From contig CAZUDO010000060.1 of the NCBI GenBank assembly GCA_964618895.1, forward strand, positions 1-64,000: 64,000 nucleotides of DNA. The letters are read 5' to 3'. Position numbers and translations under genes: made by a program. The stretch's first letter is position 1. The number at the start of each line of letters is the position of its first letter. Under the pieces are notes generated by a model. The model did no database searches. It had not been told where the DNA came from and saw only the letters and a list, made by a program, of their open reading frames with translations. This document shows, piece after piece, positions 1 through 8,589 of this stretch. Source of the DNA: CAZUDO01 sp964618895 (GTDB lineage: Bacteria > Desulfobacterota > Binatia > DP-6).

Positions 1-566
1 CCGGCTGCCGGCCCCGGCGCGCGCGCCCAGGCCGCGCGCGCCACCGCGTCGGCGGCCGCGCCGGCCCGGCGGGCGATCTCGATCGCCGACAGGCCGGTGG
101 CCAGCACCAGCGCCACCACCAGCATGACCAGCAGCAGCAGGAGCGCGCCCGGACCTCCCAGCAGATCCCGACTCGCCGTGCCGATGAACCCGCCGAGCCA
201 TCCCCCGCCGTTCACCACCACGCGCCCACGGCTCGCTAGGCCGGCAAGCGCGGCCACGCTCGCGACGACCAGTCCCGCCCCCACGAGTCGCAAGCCGCCG
301 AACCCCTCGCCCCCGCCGCGCAGCAGGCTGACGGCAAAGTAGCCGAGGTAGAGGGGGAAGAGATACGCCGCAATGCCGAGCGCCCGCAGGATCGTGTCGG
401 CGAGCGCGTGACCGACCGGCCCGCCGAGCCCGGCGCTGGGTGCATCCGGGGCGTACGAGAGCAGGCTGATGGCCAGGAACGCCGCCACCGCGCCGGCCGA
501 GATGGCCTCGGCCTCGCGGATCAGATCGTGGGCTCCAGCCGGGACCGGCGAGCGACGGGTCGCCAT
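1..566 (-). CDS. ftsK: DNA translocase FtsK, N-terminal membrane domain (partial)
   Basis: The reading frame begins at ATG 566 and runs off the left window edge, giving the first 188 residues. Four hydrophobic helices are visible at about residues 24-38, 58-82, 92-111 and 140-158, followed by an Ala/Arg-rich stretch. This is the four-helix FtsK N-terminal layout; the family anchors to the division septum and pumps DNA during chromosome segregation. The motor and gamma domains would lie outside the window. A GGAG sits 8 bases before the ATG. RNase J ends 102 bp upstream on the same strand, so the two may be co-transcribed. The call rests on helix pattern and length because no ATPase motif is inside the window; another polytopic membrane protein is possible but less likely. 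Confidence 0.75.
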   Translation of the reverse strand, partial: MATRRSPVPAGAHDLIREAEAISAGAVAAFLAISLLSYAPDAPSAGLGGPVGHALADTILRALGIAAYLFPLYLGYFAVSLLRGGGEGFGGLRLVGAGLVVASVAALAGLASRGRVVVNGGGWLGGFIGTASRDLLGGPGALLLLLVMLVVALVLATGLSAIEIARRAGAAADAVARAAWARAPGPAA

Positions 567-668
567 CAGACGGCTCCGAGCACCGCCACGCCAACCAGCC
601 CCCCCCGTGCGAGCGTCCCGTCCGCTGCCATCCTCACCACCCCCGCTGCGCGTCGCGGGCCCTCTCTA

Positions 669-2333
669 CTACATCTCCATGACGAAGGGGAGGATCACGG
701 GGCGGCGGTCGAAACGCTTGAAATATCGGCGGAGTGCGCGCCGGACCTCTTCCTTCACCTCGACCGGGTCGGTGCGTGACTCGGGGTTCATGGCGGCCAG
801 CCCCTCGAGCACGGCCTCGCGCGCCCGCTCGTGGACCTCGGCGCTGGTCTCCTCGGCCACCACGCCGCGCGAGACCAGGTCTGGGCCGGCCACGATCTCG
901 CCCGACTGCTGGTGGATCGCGAGCACGGCGAGTACCAGACCGTCCTCGGACAGGTGGCGCCGGTCGCGCAGCACCACGTCCCCCACGTCACCGACGCCCT
1001 TGCCGTCGACGAACACCCGACCAGCGACCACCCGTTCGCCCCGGCGCGCCGCGTGGCCGTCGAGCTCGAGCACGTCGCCGTCTTCGAGCAGATGGCAGGC
1101 GTCGGCCGGCAGGCCGACCTCGCCGGCGAGCTGGAGATGGCGCACCAGGTGGCGGTACTCGCCGTGTACCGGCACGAAATAGCGCGGGCGCACCAGGTTG
1201 AGCACCAGCTTGAGCTCCTCCTGCGAGGCGTGCCCGGAGACGTGCACCGGGGCGGTCCGGTCGTAGTACACGCGGGCGCCGCGCCGGTAGAGGTGATTCA
1301 CCAGGCTCGAGATGGCGCGCTCGTTGCCCGGGATGATGCGCGACGACAGCACCACGCTGTCGCCGGGCTCGAGGGTCACCTGCTTGTGGGCGTTCATCGC
1401 GATCCGCACCAGTGCCGAGGCCGCCTCGGCCTGACTGCCGGCGGTGATGAAGGCGATCCGGTCGCGCGGCAGCTCGCGCGCGGCGCCGACATCCACCAGC
1501 ACGCCGTCCGCCGCCAGACACCCGAGGTCGCGGGCCACGCCCACGTGGGCGATCAGACTGCGGCCGACGAGCGCCACCTTGCGGCCGAACCGCGCGGCGC
1601 AGTCGAGCACCTGCTGCACGCGGTGGATGTGGGACGAGAAGGTCGTCACCAGGACCCGGCCGGTCGCCTGCCGGAAGATGGCGTCGAGCTGGGCGCCGAC
1701 GCTGCGCTCCGAGGGCGTGATGCCCGGCCGCTCGACGTTGGTCGAGTCGGAAAAGAGGAGCGTCACCCCCGCCTGGCCCAGGTCGGCCAGCCGCCCGAGA
1801 TCCGGCAGGCGGCCGTCCAGGGGCGTCTGGTCGAGCTTGAAGTCGCCGGTGTGCACCACCATCCCGACCGGCGTATCGATCGCGAGCCCGACCGCATCCG
1901 GCACCGAGTGCGTCATGTGGAAGGGGGAGACGGTGAACGGCCCGACCACGCAGGGGGCGTCGCCATAGGTGTGCAGCGGCGCGCGGCAGCCGTGCTCGCG
2001 AAGCCGCTCGCGGACGAAGCCGAGCGTCAGCGGGGTCCCGAACACCGGCACCGGCTGCTCGGCCAGGACATACGGCAGCGCCCCGATATGGTCCTCGTGC
2101 CCGTGGGTCAGGAAGATCGCCCGGAAGCGCTCGCCGAGCGTGCGCAGGTAGGTCGTGTCCGGGATGACCAGGTCCACACCCAGCATCTGCTCGTCGGGGA
2201 ACATGACGCCGCAGTCGATCGCGATCGCGGTGTCGCCGTACTCGAGCACGAGCAGGTTGAGCCCGATCTCGCCGAGGCCACCGAGCGGAATGACACGGAG
2301 CGGAGCGGGGGCGCCGGGAGGCGTCTCGCTCAC
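669..2333 (-). CDS. rnj: Ribonuclease J
   Basis: This 554-residue protein is a beta-CASP metallo-beta-lactamase nuclease. The zinc-binding HGHEDH motif is at residues 77-82, preceded by the N-terminal IPLGGLGEIG and GVMFPDEQMLGVD segments typical of RNase J. The family combines 5'-3' exonuclease and endonuclease activity in mRNA decay and rRNA maturation. The length matches the usual 550-600 residues. The chosen start is GTG 2333, preceded by GGAGGCGAC. The frame stays open upstream, but that extension overlaps the acyltransferase and does not resemble RNase J. The GTG overlaps the last codons of the acyltransferase (GTGA-type overlap), which points to translational coupling. Confidence 0.95.
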   Translation of the reverse strand: MSETPPGAPAPLRVIPLGGLGEIGLNLLVLEYGDTAIAIDCGVMFPDEQMLGVDLVIPDTTYLRTLGERFRAIFLTHGHEDHIGALPYVLAEQPVPVFGTPLTLGFVRERLREHGCRAPLHTYGDAPCVVGPFTVSPFHMTHSVPDAVGLAIDTPVGMVVHTGDFKLDQTPLDGRLPDLGRLADLGQAGVTLLFSDSTNVERPGITPSERSVGAQLDAIFRQATGRVLVTTFSSHIHRVQQVLDCAARFGRKVALVGRSLIAHVGVARDLGCLAADGVLVDVGAARELPRDRIAFITAGSQAEAASALVRIAMNAHKQVTLEPGDSVVLSSRIIPGNERAISSLVNHLYRRGARVYYDRTAPVHVSGHASQEELKLVLNLVRPRYFVPVHGEYRHLVRHLQLAGEVGLPADACHLLEDGDVLELDGHAARRGERVVAGRVFVDGKGVGDVGDVVLRDRRHLSEDGLVLAVLAIHQQSGEIVAGPDLVSRGVVAEETSAEVHERAREAVLEGLAAMNPESRTDPVEVKEEVRRALRRYFKRFDRRPVILPFVMEM

Positions 2334-3061
2334 GTCGCCTCCGCGGCCACGGCGTGGCCGCGCACCGCGGTGGGCGGGGCGTTCAGCTCGCGGACGAGGA
2401 ACGACCGCACCCGGCGTATGAGCTCGTCCCGGTCCTGCCCGGCCACCGCGAGCGGGGCCCCGACGACGACTTCGATGTCGCCCGGGGCGACCAGCCAGGA
2501 GTCCCGCGGCAGCACGTGCTCGCTCCCGCGCACGGCGATGGGCACGATCGGGGCGCCGGTCTCGAGCGCGAGCATGAACCCGCCCTTCTTGAGCGGCAGG
2601 AGATCGTCCGGCGCGGCCCGCGTGCCCTCCGGAAAGATCACCACCGAGATGCCCTCGTCCATCTGCGCCTTGGCGGCACGCAGGCTCTCGACCGCCTGCG
2701 CGTGGTCGCTGCGATCGATGATGATATGGCCCACCTGACGCAGCGCCCAGCCGAAGATCGGCACCCGGGTGAGCTCCTTCTTCGCCACCCAGCGCAGCTG
2801 GAACTCCGGCAGCGCCGCCACCAGGGCGAGGATGTCGAACTGGCTGCGGTGATTGGACATGAACACGTACGCCCGGTCGGGATCGAGCCGTCCCACCCGC
2901 CGGGTGTGCACCTGGGCACCGCAGACGAACAGGTTCACACATGCCCAGAGCTGGCACAGCTGATAGCCCCGACGCTGGTTCACCGCCGACGCCGCCACGA
3001 TCATGGGCGCCGCCACAGCGGTGTGACACGCGACGAAGATCAGTTTGAGGATCGACACCAC
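2330..3061 (-). CDS. plsC: 1-acyl-sn-glycerol-3-phosphate acyltransferase (PlsC family)
   Basis: This protein of about 243 residues has both hallmark acyltransferase blocks: NHRSQFD (N70-D76, the NHx4D catalytic motif) and FPEGTR (143-148, phosphate binding). It starts with a hydrophobic N-terminal segment suited to inner-membrane association. The family makes phosphatidic acid from lysophosphatidic acid and acyl donors. I chose GTG 3061, with AGGAG about 13 bases upstream; a second GTG follows immediately. The frame extends further upstream but with Arg/Cys-rich sequence that looks non-coding. The stop overlaps the RNase J start. The gene is divergent from ssb, with about 180 bp between them. 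Confidence 0.9.
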   Translation of the reverse strand: MVSILKLIFVACHTAVAAPMIVAASAVNQRRGYQLCQLWACVNLFVCGAQVHTRRVGRLDPDRAYVFMSNHRSQFDILALVAALPEFQLRWVAKKELTRVPIFGWALRQVGHIIIDRSDHAQAVESLRAAKAQMDEGISVVIFPEGTRAAPDDLLPLKKGGFMLALETGAPIVPIAVRGSEHVLPRDSWLVAPGDIEVVVGAPLAVAGQDRDELIRRVRSFLVRELNAPPTAVRGHAVAAEAT

Positions 3062-3182
3062 GATCGCTACCGATCTCCTGGGGCAGCATAGCGAGCGCCC
3101 CGGGGCCTCGTCAACGAAAACGCAGTGGCGGATCCGTGTGCGGCGCGCAGGCACGCCGAGGCCACAACGTCGTCGGGGTACG

Positions 3183-3212
3183 TTGACTTGCACGGGAGCG
3201 CGCGACTATCGT
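3183..3212 (+). promoter_or_regulatory. Predicted sigma-70-type promoter of ssb
   Basis: TTGACT at 3183-3188 and TATCGT at 3207-3212 are separated by 18 bp. The predicted transcription start leaves a leader of about 20 bases that carries the GGGGAGG ribosome binding site of ssb. Pattern match only. Confidence 0.5.
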
Positions 3213-3238
3213 CCCGCTGGCTCACGGGGAGGGCTACC

Positions 3239-3664
3239 ATGTCGGTGAATCGAGCGATGCTGATCGGCAACCTCGGCAAGGACCCGGAGGTCCGCTTCAC
3301 GCCGGGTGGACAGGCGGTGGCGCGCTTTCCGGTCGCCACCAGCGAGGCGTGGAACGACAAGGAGGGCCAGCGCCAGGAGCGCACCGAGTGGCACAACATC
3401 GTGGTGTGGGGGAAGCAGGCCGAGACCTGCGGGCAGTACCTCGCCAAGGGGCGGCAGGTGTTCATCGAAGGCTCCATCCGCACCCGCCAGTACGACGACA
3501 AGGACGGCAACCGCCGCTACATCACCGAGATCATCGCCCAGCGCGTGCAGTTCCTGGGCGGGGGCGGACGCGGGGGCGAGGCCCGGGCCACGGGCGGCGC
3601 GCCCGAGGAGCCGCCGGCGGGGCCGCCACCGGCCGCCACGGAAGACGACGACATTCCGTTCTGA
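3239..3664 (+). CDS. ssb: Single-stranded DNA-binding protein
   Basis: The 141-residue product has the bacterial SSB layout. The OB fold opens with MSVNRAMLIGNLGKDPEVR and includes the ERTEWHNIVVWGKQAE strand. A Gly/Pro/Ala-rich linker leads to the acidic tip DDDIPF, which recruits partner proteins in this family. It coats single-stranded DNA in replication and repair. ATG 3239 is preceded by GGGGAGG at good spacing; the frame is open further upstream but without SSB-like sequence. It has its own promoter and is convergent with radC, whose stop is 11 bp away. Confidence 0.97.
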   Translation: MSVNRAMLIGNLGKDPEVRFTPGGQAVARFPVATSEAWNDKEGQRQERTEWHNIVVWGKQAETCGQYLAKGRQVFIEGSIRTRQYDDKDGNRRYITEIIAQRVQFLGGGGRGGEARATGGAPEEPPAGPPPAATEDDDIPF

Positions 3665-3675
3665 ATGCGCGGGCG

Positions 3676-4416
3676 TCACCAGCGCCCGGCTTCCGCCATG
3701 CTCGCGTAGCGCCCCCGGCCGATCACCACGTGGTCGAGGATGCGGATGCCCACCAGCTCGCCCACCTGGCGCAGTCGCTCGGTCAGTGCCGCATCTTCGG
3801 CCGACGGCGTCGGGTCGCCGCTCGGGTGATTGTGCACCAGGACGATCGCCGCAGCGCTGTCGCGGATGGCGGGGGCGAACACCTCGCGCGGGTGTACCAG
3901 GGCCGCTGTGAGCGATCCTTCCGAGACCCGTACCTCGCTCTGCACCCGGTTCCGGCCGTCCAGCAGCAGCACGTAGAACACCTCGCGGTCGAGTTGCGGG
4001 AGCCGGCCCCGGAAGTGGCCGTACACTGCGGCGGCGTCACGCACGGCGGTTCCCACCGCCAGCGGCGTGGCCGCCGCGCGCCGGCCGATCTCGAGCGCCG
4101 CCCGCGCCACGGCCGCTTGCCGGGGGCGGAGATCGCCCAGCGCCGCGCACGCCTGCCGGTCGAGCCGATCGAGCGCGCCGAGCCCGCCGGTGGCCACCAG
4201 CACGCGATCGGCGAGCGTGCAGCCGGCGGCGCCACCGACGCCGCCGTCCAACACCAGCGCCAGGAGCTCGGTGTCCGTGCACGTGCGTGCGCCGCCAGCA
4301 AGGATGCGCCCGCAGGCACCGGACAACCGGAGTCGCGACGAACCCTGCACGATCCGGGCGACTAGCACCCGCGCCCGGCTGCTGCGATACCTGGCCGCGA
4401 CATCCGTCGCGACCAC
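3676..4416 (-). CDS. radC: RadC family JAB/MPN-domain protein
   Basis: This 246-residue protein ends in a JAB/MPN metalloprotease-like fold with the signature HNHPSGDPTPSAED and an upstream conserved Glu in the SEG segment. The N-terminal half carries the helix-hairpin-helix-like region with TDTELLALVLDGG, as in RadC (formerly UPF0758). The family was linked to repair but its molecular role is unsettled. GTG 4416 starts 4 bases after the stop of the methyltransferase gene, so the two are probably co-transcribed. The first 15 or so residues are poorly conserved and a slightly later start is possible. Confidence 0.9.
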   Translation of the reverse strand: MVATDVAARYRSSRARVLVARIVQGSSRLRLSGACGRILAGGARTCTDTELLALVLDGGVGGAAGCTLADRVLVATGGLGALDRLDRQACAALGDLRPRQAAVARAALEIGRRAAATPLAVGTAVRDAAAVYGHFRGRLPQLDREVFYVLLLDGRNRVQSEVRVSEGSLTAALVHPREVFAPAIRDSAAAIVLVHNHPSGDPTPSAEDAALTERLRQVGELVGIRILDHVVIGRGRYASMAEAGRW

Positions 4417-4420
4417 GCGC

Positions 4421-5587
4421 TCACGCGCGCGCCACCAACACCTTGAGATACTCGCCTTCGGGATGGGCGAGCGCCACCGGATGGTCGGGCGGGTGCCCCG
4501 CCTCGGCCACGATCGTAGCGTACCGTCCGGCGTCAGCGGCCGCCGCCGCCACCACCTCGCGGAACGTGGTGCGTGGAAGATGCTGCGAGCAGGAGGCCGT
4601 CACCAGGTATCCGCCGGGCGCGAGACGGCGGAAGGCCTGCAGGTTGACGTCCTTGTAGCCCCGCAGTCCGGGCTGGAGATCGCGCCGGCGGCGTACGAAC
4701 GGCGGCGGGTCGAGCACGATCAGGTCGTAGGTCTCGTCACCGCGCAGGAAGTCGAACACGTCGGCAACCACGAAGCGCGCCCCTGCGGGGGGGAGCCCGT
4801 TGTCCGCCCACGCCGCCTCGGCGAGCTCGAGCGCCGGCCGCGACGTGTCGACCGACACCACCTCGGAGGCGCCGCCGCGCGCGGCCGCGATGGCGAACGC
4901 CCCGGTATAGGCGAAGGCATTCAGCACGCGCCGGCCGGCGGCCAGCGCTCGCACGCGCGCCCGGGTCTCGCGCTGGTCGAGAAAGAAGCCGGTCTTCTGC
5001 CCGTGCAGCACGTCGACCAGGAAGCGACATCCGTCCTCGACGATGGTGAGCCGGGCCGGTGGCTCCTCGCCGGCCAGCACCCCGCGGGCCCCGGACAGTC
5101 CTTCTTCGGTCCGCACGCCGCCCTCGCTGCGCTCGAAAATGCCACGGGGGGCGAGCCGGGCCTGCAGCGCATCCACGAGCGCGGGGGCCAGACGGGCGGC
5201 GCCGGCGGTGAACAGCTGACACACCAGGAACTCGCCGTAGCGGTCGACGACCACCCCCGGCAGCTGGTCCCCTTCCCCGTTCACCACCCGGTAGGCGTCG
5301 AGGTCGGGTGGCAGGAAGGCCTGGCGAAGCGCCAGCGCCTCGTCGACACGGCGCGCGACCAGGGCCGCGTCGACCGGCTCGTCCGCGAGCGTCAGCACGC
5401 GCACGGCGATGGTCGTCGACGGATGGGCGTACCCGGCGGCCACGAAGCGCCCGTTGGCCGCGCGCACGGCGACCGGCTCGCCCGGGATGGCGCCCGCGAG
5501 GCCGGAGGCGATCGCCCGCGAGTAGATCCACGGATGCCCGGCGCGCACGGGGGCGTCGCGTCCCGGCTGCAGCACCAGCGTCCGCAT
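4421..5587 (-). CDS. Class I SAM-dependent rRNA (cytosine) methyltransferase, RlmI-type with PUA domain
   Basis: The 388-residue product has an N-terminal PUA-like RNA-binding domain (about 1-85, with the HPWIYSRAI motif). A central segment carries GQKTGFFLDQRENR-like residues, and a C-terminal Rossmann methyltransferase has LNAFAYTGAFA (SAM binding) and the catalytic LDPPPF motif. An SCSQHL motif follows, as in the RlmI/YccW family that methylates 23S rRNA cytosine C5. The exact nucleotide target cannot be assigned. ATG 5587 shares its A with the moaC stop (TGATG). The order moaC-rlmI-radC on one strand suggests one transcript. Confidence 0.88.
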   Translation of the reverse strand: MRTLVLQPGRDAPVRAGHPWIYSRAIASGLAGAIPGEPVAVRAANGRFVAAGYAHPSTTIAVRVLTLADEPVDAALVARRVDEALALRQAFLPPDLDAYRVVNGEGDQLPGVVVDRYGEFLVCQLFTAGAARLAPALVDALQARLAPRGIFERSEGGVRTEEGLSGARGVLAGEEPPARLTIVEDGCRFLVDVLHGQKTGFFLDQRETRARVRALAAGRRVLNAFAYTGAFAIAAARGGASEVVSVDTSRPALELAEAAWADNGLPPAGARFVVADVFDFLRGDETYDLIVLDPPPFVRRRRDLQPGLRGYKDVNLQAFRRLAPGGYLVTASCSQHLPRTTFREVVAAAAADAGRYATIVAEAGHPPDHPVALAHPEGEYLKVLVARA

Positions 5588-6096
5588 CAACGCCGGCCCC
5601 CGCCCATCCGTTCGCCGCGGCGCTGGAAGGTGCCGCTCCGTCCCCCGCGCTTGCGCACCAAGCGGATGGCCCCGATCGTCATCTCGCGATCGATCGCCTT
5701 GCACATGTCGTACAAGGTCAGGCCCGCCACGGCGGTGGCCGTGAGCGCTTCCATTTCCACACCGGTCCGGGCGGCCACTCGCACCCGGCTCTCGATCACG
5801 ACCCGGGCCGCGGCCGGATCCGGCGTCAGCGTCACGTCCACGTGCGTGAGCGACAGCGAATGGCAGAGCGGGACGAGATCGGCCGTCCGCTTGGCGGCCA
5901 TGACCCCCGCGAGGCGTGCCACCGCCAGCACGTCGCCCTTGGGTACGCGGCCGGCCGCGATCTGCGCCAGGGTGGCGGGCCGCATGGTGACCTCGCCCCG
6001 CGCGACCGCCTCCCGCGTCGTCACCGCCTTCTGCGACACGTCGACCATACGCGCCCGGCCGCGCCGATCGAGGTGGGTGAGCCGCGAGCGCGCCAT
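5587..6096 (-). CDS. moaC: Cyclic pyranopterin monophosphate synthase (MoaC)
   Basis: The 169-residue product matches MoaC across its length: HLDRRGRARMVDVSQK at the start, LVPLCHSLSLTHVDV with the conserved His, and the EALTATAVAGLTLYDMCKAIDR block. The enzyme converts the GTP-derived cyclic intermediate to cPMP in molybdenum cofactor synthesis. ATG 6096 fits the family length; the longer open frame upstream overlaps the trxB start and lacks homology-like sequence. No other molybdopterin gene is in the window, so the rest of the pathway must be elsewhere. An Arg/Gly-rich tail (last 15 residues or so) extends beyond the usual end. Confidence 0.95.
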   Translation of the reverse strand: MARSRLTHLDRRGRARMVDVSQKAVTTREAVARGEVTMRPATLAQIAAGRVPKGDVLAVARLAGVMAAKRTADLVPLCHSLSLTHVDVTLTPDPAAARVVIESRVRVAARTGVEMEALTATAVAGLTLYDMCKAIDREMTIGAIRLVRKRGGRSGTFQRRGERMGGGRR

Positions 6097-6136
6097 CGCC
6101 GCCGGGGCGTATCTCATGTGCGGTGGGGCCACAAGC

Positions 6137-6164
6137 CGCGGCGGTTGCTCCGCGGCGGTTGCTC
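6137..6164. repeat. Perfect 14-bp tandem duplication in the moaC-trxB intergenic region
   Basis: CGCGGCGGTTGCTC occurs twice back to back (6137-6150, 6151-6164). It lies between the divergent starts of moaC and trxB, partly inside a candidate trxB promoter (TTGCTC 6159-6164, 17 bp, TAGTCC 6182-6187). It could be an operator pair or a replication-slippage duplication. Confidence 0.6.
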
Positions 6165-6199
6165 GAGGTCTACGCATCGGGTAGTCCGACGCTCCGCGC

Positions 6200-7144
6200 A
6201 TGGCCGAGACACATTCCCACCGCGTGCTGATCCTGGGCTCCGGACCGGCGGGACTCACGGCCGCGGTCTATGCCGCGCGCGCCAATCTCGTCCCGACGGT
6301 GATCGAGGGCAGCCAGCCCGGCGGGCAGCTCACCATCACCACCGAGGTCGAGAACTACCCCGGCTTCGCCGACGGCATCCTCGGCCCCGAGCTGATGGAG
6401 GTTTTCAAGAAGCAGGCCACCCGCTTCGGCACGCGCTACGTCTACGGCGACATGACCCGCGTCGACCTCTCGCGCCGGCCGTTCCAGGTGCTGGTGGACG
6501 GCGAGGAGCACCGCGCCGAGGCGCTCGTGATCGCCACCGGCGCGAGCGCCAAGCTGCTCGGCCTGCCGAGCGAGAAGCGCCTCATGGGCTACGGCGTCTC
6601 CGCGTGCGCCACCTGCGACGGCTTCTTCTTCAAGGAGAAGGAAGTGGCCGTCGTCGGCGGCGGCGACACCGCCATCGAAGAGGCCACGTTCCTCACCAAG
6701 TTCGCCACCCGCGTGCACCTCCTGCACCGGCGCGAGCAGCTGCGCGCGTCGAAGATCATGCAGGACCGCGCCCGCCGCAACGCCAAGATCGCCTTCGTAT
6801 GGAACGTCACGGTGGCGGACGTGGTCGGTGACGCGGCTGGCGGCGGCGTCACCGGCGTGGTGCTCGAGGACACCCGCACGCGCGCGCGCCGCACCCTCGA
6901 CGTGCAGGGCCTCTTCATCGCCATCGGCCACGAGCCGAACACGAAACTCTTCGCCGGCCAGCTCGACATGGACGAGCGCGGCTACATCGTGACCCGGCCG
7001 CGCACCACGGAAACCAACGTCCCAGGCGTGTTCGCGTGCGGCGACGTGCAGGACCCGAGCTACCGCCAGGCGGTCACGGCCGCCGGCACCGGCTGCATGG
7101 CGGCCATCGACGCCGAGCGCTTTCTCGAAGCGCAGCACGGATAA
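6200..7144 (+). CDS. trxB: Thioredoxin-disulfide reductase
   Basis: The 314-residue flavoprotein has the N-terminal FAD-binding GSGPAGLTAA, the redox-active CATC pair (C136/C139), a central NADPH-binding GGGDTAIEEA and the C-terminal FACGDVQD FAD motif. These stand in the correct order and spacing for low-molecular-weight TrxB. It reduces thioredoxin with NADPH in the cytoplasm. ATG 6200 has no strong Shine-Dalgarno, and a candidate promoter ends only 12 bases upstream, so the mRNA may have a very short leader. It is divergent from moaC. Confidence 0.96.
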   Translation: MAETHSHRVLILGSGPAGLTAAVYAARANLVPTVIEGSQPGGQLTITTEVENYPGFADGILGPELMEVFKKQATRFGTRYVYGDMTRVDLSRRPFQVLVDGEEHRAEALVIATGASAKLLGLPSEKRLMGYGVSACATCDGFFFKEKEVAVVGGGDTAIEEATFLTKFATRVHLLHRREQLRASKIMQDRARRNAKIAFVWNVTVADVVGDAAGGGVTGVVLEDTRTRARRTLDVQGLFIAIGHEPNTKLFAGQLDMDERGYIVTRPRTTETNVPGVFACGDVQDPSYRQAVTAAGTGCMAAIDAERFLEAQHG

Positions 7145-7157
7145 CCGGCGGCCCGCC

Positions 7158-7772
7158 TCACGCCCGCAGCGCGTCCCGGTACGCCCGCACGGTGGCGGTC
7201 TGGTCGCCTTCGGTGGCGAGGAAGCCGAGGAGCTGGTCGATATCCAGGTCCGGCAGGAAACGGCTCTTCGGAACGGGGACATACCGCTCGCCCTCGAGCC
7301 AGTGGACCGTGAGGCCCCCGTCCTCCCAGAACCAGACTTCAGGAATGCCGAGGCCCCGGTAGACCTCGAGCTTATCGATCCCTCCGTGCGACAGCACGAC
7401 CTCGATGGCGATGTCGGGAACCTCGCGGAACGGCCCCACGCTGTAGCATTCGTCCGGCTCGAGTCCGCGCTCCTTGGCACGCTTGCGGAACGTCGTCGAG
7501 CCGAAGCCGTTGAGCGGAACGCCGCATTCGACGGCGTACATCTCGAGCAGGCGGGCGAGCATCTTCTTGATGCCCTCGTGATCCCTGGACGGACTCATGA
7601 TCTCGAGCTCCCCTTCGAGGTAGGTCATCCGGAGACCCGGATAATCGTCGAGGGCGGCTCGGACGATCTCGTACTGCTCCCAGGTGACGCCGTGGAGGAT
7701 GAGACGCTGCTCGCCGGACGCGATCCGGGGCGGGCGGGGGTCGGCTGCGGCAGCGTAGCTCGGCGCGGTCAT
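7158..7772 (-). CDS. Uma2 family endonuclease (DUF820, PD-(D/E)XK fold)
   Basis: The 204-residue protein shows the Uma2 pattern: N-terminal helix with YEIVRAAL, the YLEGELEIMSPSRDHE block and the nuclease core PDIAIEVVLS. A Lys 9 residues on (GGIDKLEVYRG) and GIPEVWFWE complete the fold. The Asp/Glu/Lys arrangement fits PD-(D/E)XK nucleases. Uma2 proteins are abundant in cyanobacteria and other environmental bacteria; their biological role is not established. The gene stands alone, convergent with trxB (13-bp gap), and no partner that would make it a toxin-antitoxin pair is visible. The call is firm at family level only. Confidence 0.85.
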   Translation of the reverse strand: MTAPSYAAAADPRPPRIASGEQRLILHGVTWEQYEIVRAALDDYPGLRMTYLEGELEIMSPSRDHEGIKKMLARLLEMYAVECGVPLNGFGSTTFRKRAKERGLEPDECYSVGPFREVPDIAIEVVLSHGGIDKLEVYRGLGIPEVWFWEDGGLTVHWLEGERYVPVPKSRFLPDLDIDQLLGFLATEGDQTATVRAYRDALRA

Positions 7773-7882
7773 GGGACGGCGTCCTGGACTGCCGGTGAGA
7801 TGTAGACCCGGAGCGCCGGAGCCGCAAGCCGGGGCCGCTCGACGTTGGCCCCCCCGGACACCGTCTGGCAGGATCCGTGGCC

Positions 7883-8587
7883 CTACCCCGCCGCCCGCCG
7901 CTGGAACTCGCGTCCGCGCCGCGACGACGACGACAGCTCCTGGAACAGCAGCCCGCGCACGATCATCGCGAAGTACAGCACCAACCCGGTCACCGCCTCC
8001 ACCACGACGCCCGATGGCCCCGGCGGCAGCTCACGCGCCGCGACCAGCAGCCCCGCCAGCGCCACGTTAGCCGGGAACCACTCGATCCAGTTCTGGCCCA
8101 TGAAGCGGTAGCTCTCGACCAGGAGCTCGGCCGGCGCGTGCCGCCCCAGGTAGATCAGCTCCGGCAGCACGTTCAGGAAGGCGATCATCGCCAGGCCGAA
8201 GACGATGTGCAGCAGCGGCAGCGGCCCCAGCACCAGGTTGGCGATGAACGACAGCCCCCAGAGCAGGAACCCCACGGTCAGGAGATCGTTCAGGTAGGCG
8301 ACGAACCCGGGCAGCACGTCAGCCCAGCGCACGCGCCCCGCCTGCAGCACTTGCCCCACCAGCGACAGCCACGAGCTCGCGCACGCCACCATCACCAGGT
8401 AGATGATCAGCCCGCCCACGACACCGAGCGGCGCCACCAGCATCCACGCCACGCCGAGGAGCGCGCCGTAGAGCAGGACGACCAGCCCGACCGGCCAGTT
8501 GGTGACCGCCAGCCGGGCGCTGCGCAGGAACACCCGCCCGTAGAGCGCCACCGTGTCGCCGAGCCAACTGCGGGGAAGCCCGGCCAT
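7883..8587 (-). CDS. Polytopic membrane protein of unknown function, linked to hisF
   Basis: I do not recognise this 234-residue protein with confidence. It has about five to six hydrophobic segments (roughly residues 30-55, 57-78, 100-122, 125-150, 172-188 and 195-220) and a basic tail with SSSSRRGREFQRRAAG. The arrangement resembles small multi-helix integral membrane proteins of the DUF4013 or YIP1-like kind. ATG 8587 is 2 bases after the hisF stop, so it is almost certainly co-transcribed with the his genes, occupying the place where hisI often lies. It shows no catalytic motif. Confidence 0.7.
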   Translation of the reverse strand: MAGLPRSWLGDTVALYGRVFLRSARLAVTNWPVGLVVLLYGALLGVAWMLVAPLGVVGGLIIYLVMVACASSWLSLVGQVLQAGRVRWADVLPGFVAYLNDLLTVGFLLWGLSFIANLVLGPLPLLHIVFGLAMIAFLNVLPELIYLGRHAPAELLVESYRFMGQNWIEWFPANVALAGLLVAARELPPGPSGVVVEAVTGLVLYFAMIVRGLLFQELSSSSRRGREFQRRAAG

Positions 8588-8589
8588 GG

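Noticed and set aside
831..2738. Long plus-strand open frame opposite RNase J and plsC
   Set aside because: Composition is His/Val/Arg/Glu-rich with no family pattern; it is the mirror of the real minus-strand genes in GC-rich DNA. Many similar long antisense frames (for example 5308-6831, 8647-9417, 40731-43037) were dropped for the same reason.
7158..7772. Uma2 gene as a transposase or a toxin
   Set aside because: No terminal repeats, second open frame or antitoxin-like partner are visible; it is a lone PD-(D/E)XK family gene.
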